Assembly (NCBI GenBank): GCA_905193765.1
Contig: CAJJPZ010000067.1
Coordinates: forward strand, 1-11,511
DNA: 11,511 bases
Reading direction: 5' to 3'
Source of the DNA: an uncultured Eubacterium sp.
GTDB lineage: Bacteria; Bacillota; Clostridia; Peptostreptococcales; Anaerovoracaceae
Shown here: positions 6,397 to 11,511 of the stretch, piece after piece
Numbering within the stretch: position 1 is the stretch's first letter
How the letters are laid out: each line of letters opens with the position of its first letter
Notes under the pieces: model-generated
Told to the model about the DNA's origin: nothing
Database searches by the model: none
The model's input: the letters and a program-made list of their open reading frames with translations, nothing else
Made by a program: the position numbers and the translations under genes

Positions 6397-6688
6397 GGCT
6401 GTTCTCCTCATCTATCATTCTTTTGAGTCTTTCAAGTTTCTCGTTTATCCTCCGCACCACTTCTTTTTCACCGAAGATTATAGCCATCTGCTGAGTCATG
6501 ATATGTACGTCTGCGATCTCGTCTATGATCTCTTCATCGGTCACCTGCAGACAGTTCATGTCTCTTGCAAGGACTGCCTGCAGTTCTGCCAGTTCTTCTA
6601 TAGCTTTTATCTGCTGCGGACCATCTCCGAAAGTATCTACCGCTTCCACACATATCTGATGTCCTATCATCGTTCTTCTTTCTTTCAT
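6371..6688 (-). CDS. MazG-like nucleoside triphosphate pyrophosphohydrolase
   Basis: The 105-residue protein carries the all-alpha NTP-PPase signature: EELAE (31-35) followed by DEIADVHIM (56-64), with acidic residues E31, E32, E35, E57 and D60 placed to bind Mg2+. Such small phage MazG-like enzymes hydrolyse (d)NTPs to monophosphates and pyrophosphate, and are thought to adjust nucleotide or alarmone pools of the host during infection. Substrate is not predictable here. GGAGGT lies 9 nt before the ATG, which overlaps the DUF3102 gene stop as ATGA. Confidence 0.85.
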   Translation of the reverse strand: MKERRTMIGHQICVEAVDTFGDGPQQIKAIEELAELQAVLARDMNCLQVTDEEIIDEIADVHIMTQQMAIIFGEKEVVRRINEKLERLKRMIDEENSRGHKECEA

Positions 6689-7641
6689 TCGTCTATACCT
6701 CCTGTAAGTTTCTGCATCAGGCCTTTCAGTGCCTGTTTCAGTTTCGGGTTTCCGGCTTCATCTGCCGCCTGCAGGCATTCTCTGAACACTTCCTGCAGCT
6801 GATCGCTCTTGAGTTTGAACAGCAGCAATGACTCGTCTGTCCTGCTTTCCAGCTTCTTCTTGAGATGATCCAGTTTTTCAGCCAGTTCTGTGTTGAGGCT
6901 TTCGGCTTCGCTGAGTCTTTCGGCCGCCGCCTGCTCCGCTTCTTTCCTCATCTGGTCAGCCTTTTCCTCCACCGCCTGCTGGATCTGCAGGTCACGCGAC
7001 TCCTTTTCCTGTTTCATCTCTTCTTTGAGTTTCTTCTCTTTTTCTTTTGCCTTTTCAAGCTTAGCTTCCAGGTCAGCCAGTGCATCAGGATCCGCAGTGC
7101 TGTCCTGCAGTTCCGTCAGTTCATTCTTTATATGTTCCAGTTCCTCATCTGCAGCTGTGAGTCTCTTCTCGTATTCTTCCGTCAATACATTGACCTCTAC
7201 TGCCCGCATCTCCTTTTCCGATTCCAGCGCTTTGATCTTATCATTCAGTTCCTTTACAGTCATGCTTTCGACGTCGTTGTTTTCACTGAAGTTTTTCACC
7301 TCTTCCTCCGGCACCTGCAGGAGGCTCAAAGCCTTGGAAATACTCAAATCCGTACACGTGTACGTTTTTGCATAGATGCTGTTTTCATCGCCGTATTCTG
7401 AAGCTATCCTCATGAGTTTTTCCGTCTTCGACTTGCTGTAGTTCAGGTTTTCATGGCACCAGTTTTCCCACTGGCCATGTTCCACCTGTTCTTTCGCTTC
7501 TTTCAGTTTCAGTCCTATCTGTATCGCTCCTTCGAGTGCAGTCCTTGCCACCTGTGACTCTATGAAAAGGATCTCCGATGCTATCACCGGCAGTGTGTGT
7601 TCCTGCACTACCCTGTAGTCAGCCTCCACTATATTGCTCAT
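6685..7641 (-). CDS. DUF3102-like protein with long coiled coil
   Basis: Residues about 10-115 match the DUF3102 type: IASEILFIESQVARTALEGAIQIG-like helices, then HGQWENWCHENLNYSKSKTEKLMRIA, features of a phage/mobile-element domain often described with ParB-like or regulatory proteins. Residues 125-290 are strongly heptad-like and charged, with long Glu/Lys/Leu runs, so a long coiled coil and oligomer are expected. The last 25 residues form a short conserved-looking tail. Start at ATG 7639-7641 overlaps the PcfJ gene stop as ATGA. Function is unproven; a scaffold or DNA/regulatory role is possible. Confidence 0.8.
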   Translation of the reverse strand: MSNIVEADYRVVQEHTLPVIASEILFIESQVARTALEGAIQIGLKLKEAKEQVEHGQWENWCHENLNYSKSKTEKLMRIASEYGDENSIYAKTYTCTDLSISKALSLLQVPEEEVKNFSENNDVESMTVKELNDKIKALESEKEMRAVEVNVLTEEYEKRLTAADEELEHIKNELTELQDSTADPDALADLEAKLEKAKEKEKKLKEEMKQEKESRDLQIQQAVEEKADQMRKEAEQAAAERLSEAESLNTELAEKLDHLKKKLESRTDESLLLFKLKSDQLQEVFRECLQAADEAGNPKLKQALKGLMQKLTGGIDE

Positions 7642-9116
7642 GCTGCTTCCCTCGCTTTCTTCTTTATCATACGTTTGAATTCTTTCACGACTTTTTCTGT
7701 GAAGTCCTTCACTTCTTCTGTCATGCTGCAGTTATATTCACCCCGGCACTGTATGAACGTCCCGTCCGGTTTTATTTCCAGCGTATAGAACGGCTTGTTC
7801 GGTTCATCTTTTCTGCGTATGAAGTATATGACCGTTTCGCCTCTCGATACTTTGTCGCCATATGTCCGTACACAGTGATTCAGTGCCGATGATTCACAGT
7901 TCAGTTCTTTCTGTGACTGTGCTATTTTCAGGATGAACAGGTCTGAGCTGATATCCATTCCGAAACTTTCGGCCGTCCTTTTCATTCCGGCAGCTTTCAG
8001 CTCATCCTCTGCGACTTTGACACGCTGTGAAAGTTCTGCATGCGTTTCCTGGAAATTATCCGGAAACAGGACGTTCTTTTTTCTGATATCCATTCCGAGA
8101 AGTTTGCAGTCCTTTATATAGTCACACCAGTCCCATGTGGAGATATTCCCCTCGGTCGCTTTCACCCATGTCATGAAGTCTACAGTCCCTGTATCCTCTA
8201 TCCGTTTCACTTCGACATCATGTGTGTGTGCTACGGTACTTATGATGTCCCACGGCAGCCTGCGATCCGCAGGTTCCAGCTTCCTGTATGTTCTTAGTTC
8301 ATCGAAATCAAGCATTTTTCTCGGCAGCTTCCGTATCTCTCCCATAGGCAGCCGCAGTATCTTCGTGAGGGATCCGCCTCTCCAGTTCACTGCCCGGCTC
8401 CCTTCATACCCTCTCACTTTTGTCGCCACCAACCTGCCGAACCCCGCTTTAGCCAGCAGTTCTATCGCACTGTATCTGAGCCCCAGTACCATATATCTAA
8501 TAACATCATATTCATTGAATCTGTATCTGTTGAAAAGTTCAGGTATCCACAGATATTTCAGGCATGACTTCGTAAAGACATTTTCCAGATTCTTTTCATA
8601 CAGCACTGTGCGATCGAATCTCGATTCCATTCCATACGCGCCCTGTGGCGCTCTCGGAAGTTTTATATCTTTCACCGGATCCCATCTGTGGTAATAGTAG
8701 TTCGGCCTGTAATATTCCTGCCTGTCTTTACTGAAAATATATACAGCGACCATATCCTTTGAGATCTGCGGCGGTCCCGGTTTACTGAAACTCACTACGA
8801 CTTCGTGGAGCGTGCCGTATACGGTATTGCCTCTGTGAGTGAACAGCAGGATCCTGAAATATTCTCTGAGCTTGCCTCTCCCTATCCCTTCTGATTTGTA
8901 TCTGCCCTCAGACTTGCATCCGGAGCATACTCCCTTTTCGTTGTGTTTCATATTGAACCTGTCAGCTCTGAATCTGTGCCCGCATCTTGTGCAGACTGCT
9001 TCGTTCTTTTCCCTGCTGTATATTATGTAGCTGTTTTTTATTACTTCTTTCCTGATCCATTTTTCTATATCCGGTGGGGCTGGCGGCAGTATCTTTTCCA
9101 TCTCCTGCATATCCAT
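7638..9116 (-). CDS. PcfJ-like protein
   Basis: The 492-residue protein has a zinc-ribbon-like N-terminus with CTRC (42-45) and CSGC (64-67), a large middle part without recognised motifs, and a PcfJ domain at about 385-485. Its hallmark is CESSALNHCVRTYGDKVSRG followed by a YTLEI strand and QCRGEYN. PcfJ was named from the pheromone-responsive conjugative plasmid pCF10 and is widespread in Firmicutes phages and mobile elements; its reaction is not known. GGGAGG lies about 5 nt before the ATG at 9114-9116. It follows the PcfK-like gene, the usual pairing, and precedes the DUF3102 gene with an ATGA overlap. Confidence 0.88.
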   Translation of the reverse strand: MDMQEMEKILPPAPPDIEKWIRKEVIKNSYIIYSREKNEAVCTRCGHRFRADRFNMKHNEKGVCSGCKSEGRYKSEGIGRGKLREYFRILLFTHRGNTVYGTLHEVVVSFSKPGPPQISKDMVAVYIFSKDRQEYYRPNYYYHRWDPVKDIKLPRAPQGAYGMESRFDRTVLYEKNLENVFTKSCLKYLWIPELFNRYRFNEYDVIRYMVLGLRYSAIELLAKAGFGRLVATKVRGYEGSRAVNWRGGSLTKILRLPMGEIRKLPRKMLDFDELRTYRKLEPADRRLPWDIISTVAHTHDVEVKRIEDTGTVDFMTWVKATEGNISTWDWCDYIKDCKLLGMDIRKKNVLFPDNFQETHAELSQRVKVAEDELKAAGMKRTAESFGMDISSDLFILKIAQSQKELNCESSALNHCVRTYGDKVSRGETVIYFIRRKDEPNKPFYTLEIKPDGTFIQCRGEYNCSMTEEVKDFTEKVVKEFKRMIKKKAREAA

Positions 9117-9126
9117 GACTGCCTCC

Positions 9127-9441
9127 CTATATGAGATCCAGGACGTTTATATTATCCTGCTCCTGCTTCGCCTCTTTGATCTCCGATATCCCGAAATATT
9201 CTTCCGCGATGCGAAAGCCTTCGTCAGGAGGAACGACCCCTACACCATTGATAATTCTTTTCTTCGCTTCTGCACGCATCACATCCAGAGCTCCTTTCAG
9301 AGTCTTTTCCGGATCCAGCAGTTTTTCAGCTACAGCTATACTTGTACATCTTTTAGTGAGGTGCTCCTCGATAGCACGTATGGCCGGATCATCTGTTTTC
9401 ATCATCTCTTCAGTGAGTTTTGCTATCGCCTTGTCTATCAT
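9127..9441 (-). CDS. PcfK-like protein, AcrIIA9-related family
   Basis: The 104-residue protein matches the PcfK-like family: a short helical N-terminus, VAEKLLDPEKTLKGALDVM (38-55), the middle AEAKKRIINGVGVVPPDEGF (58-76), EYFGI (81-85), and a C-terminal VLDLI tail. Database families of this type include Cas9 inhibitors of the AcrIIA9 group, and PcfK genes stand next to pcfJ in conjugative plasmids and phages, as here. Inhibition of Cas9 is known for only a few members, so anti-CRISPR activity is a hypothesis for this protein. The ATG is at 9439-9441 with GGGAGATAAG upstream; the stop is TAG. Confidence 0.8.
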   Translation of the reverse strand: MIDKAIAKLTEEMMKTDDPAIRAIEEHLTKRCTSIAVAEKLLDPEKTLKGALDVMRAEAKKRIINGVGVVPPDEGFRIAEEYFGISEIKEAKQEQDNINVLDLI

Positions 9442-9442
9442 C

Positions 9443-9847
9443 TTATCTCCCTTTCTTCATCGTCCTGAGTCTTGACTGCAGTATCAGGACCTCCTGCATT
9501 ATCTTATCTGCCTGTTTTGGCTTGTTCTCCATGTAGTATCTGCGGGCCGTATGTTCTCTTCTTGCCATGTATCCGGCCAGCTCCTTTTCCTGATTCGTCC
9601 GCTTCGGCGCTTCAGGTGCATGCATCGCCTTTTCTTTTGATTCGATGCGTCTGAGGTCCAGAGCTTTTCTCCGTTCCTCTATCTGCTCCTGCAGCTTTAT
9701 GTATTCGGGATCATCGAGAAAGCATGGATCCCGCCTGCATATGCCGTCCGGTGTATACATGCCCATGCAGAGATTTCCTCTTTTCGGGCACCTCAGAAAG
9801 GAGCCGTATTTTTCTGTATGTTTTTTGCGAATCTCTGGGTGCATCAT
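9443..9847 (-). CDS. Cys-containing coiled-coil protein of unknown function (134 aa)
   Basis: I do not recognise this protein. Its N-terminal 45 residues contain Cys at 20, 27, 37 and 42 (LRCPKRGNLC and GICRRDPC), enough for one zinc site. Residues 45-125 are charged and helical. The start ATG at 9845-9847 is followed by a second ATG and has AAAGGAG 6-7 nt upstream. The stop is 1 nt before the PcfK-like start, so it belongs to the same transcript. No function can be named; the neighbours suggest an accessory role. Confidence 0.7.
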   Translation of the reverse strand: MMHPEIRKKHTEKYGSFLRCPKRGNLCMGMYTPDGICRRDPCFLDDPEYIKLQEQIEERRKALDLRRIESKEKAMHAPEAPKRTNQEKELAGYMARREHTARRYYMENKPKQADKIMQEVLILQSRLRTMKKGR

Positions 9848-9913
9848 TGCTGACTCCTTTCTGTGTGGCCATGATATATCGGATATTGCGAATTCCGGGT
9901 CATATCATTTCCC

Positions 9914-10324
9914 TTATTCCAGTTCCGGCAGGTAATTCCGGCCGATAACTGTCATCCACATGTCTCTTGCCTGTTTCGGCGTCATTCCGAGTTCTCTCAA
10001 TCCGTTCTCATGCACCGTCTGATAATATAACTGCCATCTGAGATTCTCTTTCTTTGCCCATTCTGTCACGTTCGCCTGCAGCTGTTCGTGATGCTCCCGG
10101 CAGACGTCTACCTGGAAACCCTGATCTATGCTCTTCTGGCGATCAGGACCGCCCCATATCTCATGGCGTTCTGCATACCTTTTGCCACAGTAGTGACAGT
10201 ATCTGTTAGGCTTGTCCTTGTAGCCGTTCATTTTCTTTTTTGCTTTCCCGGCCGGTTTCGGCTTCGGGAATGCGCAGTTCTGGTAGTAGTCGTCGAGCTT
10301 ATCCGACTTCTCCTGATCGCTCAT
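9914..10324 (-). CDS. Putative HNH / His-Me-finger-like zinc nuclease (136 aa)
   Basis: Residues 40-80 hold CHYC (43-46), RHEIWGG (53-59) with His54-Glu55, GPDRQKSIDQG (59-69), and VCREHH (74-79). Small Firmicutes phage proteins with this CxxC...RHEI-G..R..S...G...C..HH pattern are usually called HNH-like or His-Me-finger endonuclease-like. The catalytic reading would use His54, with Cys43, Cys46, Cys75 and His78/79 for zinc. The basic KPAGKAKKK segment before it could contact DNA. No activity is shown. Start ATG at 10322-10324 has GAGGGA about 9 nt upstream and overlaps the preceding gene by 26 bases. Confidence 0.72.
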   Translation of the reverse strand: MSDQEKSDKLDDYYQNCAFPKPKPAGKAKKKMNGYKDKPNRYCHYCGKRYAERHEIWGGPDRQKSIDQGFQVDVCREHHEQLQANVTEWAKKENLRWQLYYQTVHENGLRELGMTPKQARDMWMTVIGRNYLPELE

Positions 10325-10670
10325 ATTTGTAGTCCCTCTTTATCTTCGTCTTTCCCGAGTTGGTTATTTTTATATTCGTGCCATCCACTTTGAAGGATGC
10401 TCCCTGCAGAGTACCCTCCACAGTCGCCATTGCAGCATTCATGATGACACCATATGCTTCATTCTTCACAGGCTTGAAGTCACTTGTTTCTCCGCACCCT
10501 TCACTTATGAGCCGATCGACTTCTATCCGCATCTCTTCTTTCTTCAATGCGATCTCTGCACCTCCGCAGTAGCAGGTCGCCTCTACGATACGATCAGCTT
10601 CCAGCTGGTCCTCAGCCATGACTCCGATCTCTCTTCCGCACCACTGACACTTGCCCATAAAGTTATTCAT
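10299..10670 (-). CDS. Putative zinc-ribbon protein of unknown function (123 aa)
   Basis: I do not recognise this family. The first 40 residues contain CQWC (8-11) and CYC (33-35), suggesting one zinc site, followed by acidic helical stretches and a basic C-terminal beta part (GASFKVDGTNIKITNSGKTK). The ATG at 10668-10670 overlaps the end of the previous gene by 8 bases (ATGAATAA) after GGAGG. Its Cys pairs and small size fit the run of Cys-pair proteins in this part of the window. No reaction can be inferred. Confidence 0.7.
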   Translation of the reverse strand: MNNFMGKCQWCGREIGVMAEDQLEADRIVEATCYCGGAEIALKKEEMRIEVDRLISEGCGETSDFKPVKNEAYGVIMNAAMATVEGTLQGASFKVDGTNIKITNSGKTKIKRDYKYERSGEVG

Positions 10671-10887
10671 ATCGTCCTCCTAAAGCGCTTTTCCATCCTG
10701 CAAACCTTTCCCAGTTCCTGTACCCTCTCGTATTGCAGCAGTGACATTCTGCGCTTATATTTCCGTTTTCTATCACCGTAGATGCGACGCCTCCGCAGCA
10801 CGGGCAGATAAATTCAGTATGTACGATAGGTCTTGCAACCTTCTTTGCCTCATCCATCAGGGCATCGTATCTTTCTTTATAATTCAT
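10663..10887 (-). CDS. Small CPCC/CHCC zinc protein (74 aa), paralogue A
   Basis: The protein carries two Cys knuckles, FICPCCGG (about 27-34) and ECHCC (about 47-51), a natural four-ligand zinc site. The N-terminal half (RYDALMDEAKKVARPIVHTE) matches the window's right-edge protein at about 20 of 30 positions, so the two are paralogues. The ATG at 10885-10887 has GGAGAG 6-7 nt upstream. A role is not recognisable; small zinc proteins of phage early regions often act by binding host proteins or nucleic acid. Confidence 0.78.
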   Translation of the reverse strand: MNYKERYDALMDEAKKVARPIVHTEFICPCCGGVASTVIENGNISAECHCCNTRGYRNWERFAGWKSALGGRYE

Positions 10888-10901
10888 ATATTCTCTCCTT
10901 G

Positions 10902-11075
10902 TTACTTTGGTTCCTTGCGCTCCCCGAGGAGTTCTTTACCTTCCAGTGACTCTATCGATCTGTATGTCTTCAGTTCTATGAGTGCGTAGAACACCACTCT
11001 GTCCTGAGGATTTTTTGTGTTGAACTTTGCGATCAGATCCTCCAGCTCACTGTTTGTCAGACAATCCGTACTCAT
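10902..11075 (-). CDS. Small protein of unknown function (57 aa)
   Basis: I do not recognise this protein. The ATG (11073-11075) overlaps the stop of the preceding gene as ATGA, and the TAA is at 10902-10904. The 57 residues are mostly helical (LTNSELEDLIAKFN, then RVVFYALIELKTYRSIES) and end in a charged tail (GERKEPK). It is short enough to be missed by a 60-residue cut. Coupling on both sides is the main reason to believe it. Confidence 0.65.
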   Translation of the reverse strand: MSTDCLTNSELEDLIAKFNTKNPQDRVVFYALIELKTYRSIESLEGKELLGERKEPK

Positions 11076-11296
11076 CTTTCATGCATCCTTCCTGCAGCTC
11101 CGCTGCCGTATACCTCTGCTCCGATCTCTCTGTAGATCTCTCCGCTGCTGATATCAGTCACGTTGATCCTGGCGACTGTCCCTTTGCAATGGTGTATAGT
11201 CACGACTTCACGCCCTCCCGGAAAATCCCCATCATACTCTATGTACTCGACTCCGGATCTCGGATCCTCTGCCAGCACCGTCGAGATATTACGCAC
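11072..11296 (-). CDS. Small protein of unknown function, possible frameshift product (74 aa, GTG start if not frameshifted)
   Basis: The open frame has a clear central part, DPRSGVEYIEYDGDFPGGRE (11-30), followed by VVTIHHCKGTVARINVTD, a plausible small beta-rich domain, but no recognised family. In its own frame the only start is the GTG at 11294-11296, with no good ribosome site. A much better start, the ATG at 11326-11328 with GAGGTG 6 nt upstream and an ATGA overlap with the preceding stop, lies in the 0 frame of a 29-codon reading that hits TAG at 11239-11241. An A AAA AAG heptamer at 11302-11308 joins the two frames exactly in the -1 direction. The complete product may therefore begin MITEKMRKKEFVRNIS. 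The stop of this gene overlaps the next start. Confidence 0.55.
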   Translation of the reverse strand: MRNISTVLAEDPRSGVEYIEYDGDFPGGREVVTIHHCKGTVARINVTDISSGEIYREIGAEVYGSGAAGRMHER

Positions 11297-11328
11297 AAAT
11301 TCTTTTTTCTCATTTTTTCAGTGATCAT
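11239..11328 (-). other. 0-frame leader ORF with A AAA AAG slippery heptamer
   Basis: The ATG at 11326-11328 has a strong ribosome site but reads only 29 codons. The slippery heptamer at 11302-11308 is in the correct phase (AGA AAA AAG), and a -1 slip leads directly into the EFVRNIST frame. Downstream, CTCGAC (11280-11285 on the plus strand) can pair with GTCGAG (11246-11251), with an inner GGATC/GATCC stem between them. The stem starts about 16 nt after the heptamer, longer than the usual 5-9. An indel in the A6 run is the simplest alternative. Confidence 0.5.
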
Positions 11329-11511
11329 CTTTTCACCTCATATACTTTCATGCCTCTGACATGGCACTCTGCCTTTATCAATCCATCTTCAACTGCCACC
11401 GATGCTATTCCTCCGCAGCATGGACAGGTGAATTCCGTGTGTTTCATCGGTACTGCGTACTTCCTTGCTTCTTCCATCAGCATGTATCTTTTTCTGCTGT
11501 ATCTTCCGCTT
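11325..11511 (-). CDS. Small CPCC zinc protein, paralogue B (partial, 5' end off window)
   Basis: Read from 11510 to the TGA at 11325-11327, this gives 61 residues, and the start lies beyond the window edge or is the internal ATG after KRY. The RY-LM-EA-K-A-P-HTEFTCPCCGGIAS stretch aligns with the protein at 10663-10887, so the two are paralogues, possibly from a local duplication. The second Cys pair is not kept: AECH is followed by VRGMKVYEVKR instead of CCNTRGYRNWE, and the C-terminus is shorter. If zinc is bound, only CPCC plus C and H remain. Its stop overlaps the next start (ATGA). Confidence 0.7.
   Translation of the reverse strand, partial: SGRYSRKRYMLMEEARKYAVPMKHTEFTCPCCGGIASVAVEDGLIKAECHVRGMKVYEVKR

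Noticed and set aside
6865..7401. Two plus-strand open frames opposite the DUF3102 gene
   Set aside because: They are low-complexity Phe/Leu/Ser shadows of the Glu/Lys-rich coiled coil on the minus strand.
4482..9129. Possible TAG recoding, as in some gut phages
   Set aside because: TAG ends the PC4-like and PcfK-like genes at the normal family lengths, TAA and TGA are used too, and no gene is interrupted by TAG in a conserved domain.
1..11511. CRISPR array, tRNA or insertion sequence
   Set aside because: No regularly spaced repeats, cloverleaf-type sequence or transposase-like protein were seen on either strand by reading.

Overview
The window looks like the replication/accessory-to-packaging part of a temperate tailed phage or prophage of a Clostridia-type Firmicute (Lachnospiraceae- or Ruminococcaceae-like). 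All supported genes lie on the minus strand, so transcription runs from 11511 towards 1. The host guess rests on strong AGGAGG-type ribosome sites, moderate GC, tight ATGA overlaps, and gene families typical of such phages (ArpU-like regulator, SPP1-type portal, PcfJ/PcfK, DUF3102, MazG-like protein). No integrase, tRNA, rRNA, CRISPR array or insertion sequence was seen.

In transcription order, the right end (11511-9443) is a packed run of small, mostly uncharacterised proteins, many with Cys pairs that suggest zinc binding. It includes two related CPCC proteins, a gene whose strong start lies in another frame behind an A AAA AAG heptamer, and a probable His-Me-finger nuclease-like protein. 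Next comes a PcfK-like (AcrIIA9-related) and PcfJ-like pair (9441-7638), a DUF3102 coiled-coil protein, a MazG-like pyrophosphohydrolase, an HTH-like protein, an HNH nuclease and a 15-Cys protein (to 4891). Two small genes follow, one a clear PC4/YdbC-type ssDNA-binding protein. A 144-bp non-coding leader with three dyad symmetries precedes a HUH-type replication initiator (4337-3519) and an ArpU/sigma-region-4-like regulator (3504-3118).

A strong hairpin terminator (2997-3040) separates this from the packaging side. A second HNH nuclease (2982-2614) is followed by a 184-bp non-coding stretch with a perfect 18-bp palindrome, an imperfect second copy and a GC-rich cos-like island, then the portal gene (2429-1197). 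The last gene (1200 to beyond base 1) is a MuF-type minor head protein whose C-terminal part looks like an ADP-ribosyltransferase toxin, cut by the window edge. The large and small terminase genes normally expected between HNH and portal are absent.

Working model: HUH Rep and the PC4-like protein run replication; PcfK/PcfJ and the small zinc proteins are accessory or counter-defence functions; the ArpU-like protein switches on the packaging operon; and the MuF-ART protein is built into the head and may carry an enzyme into the host. The most notable items are the MuF-ART fusion, the possible frameshift gene, the PcfK/AcrIIA9-like gene and the missing terminase.
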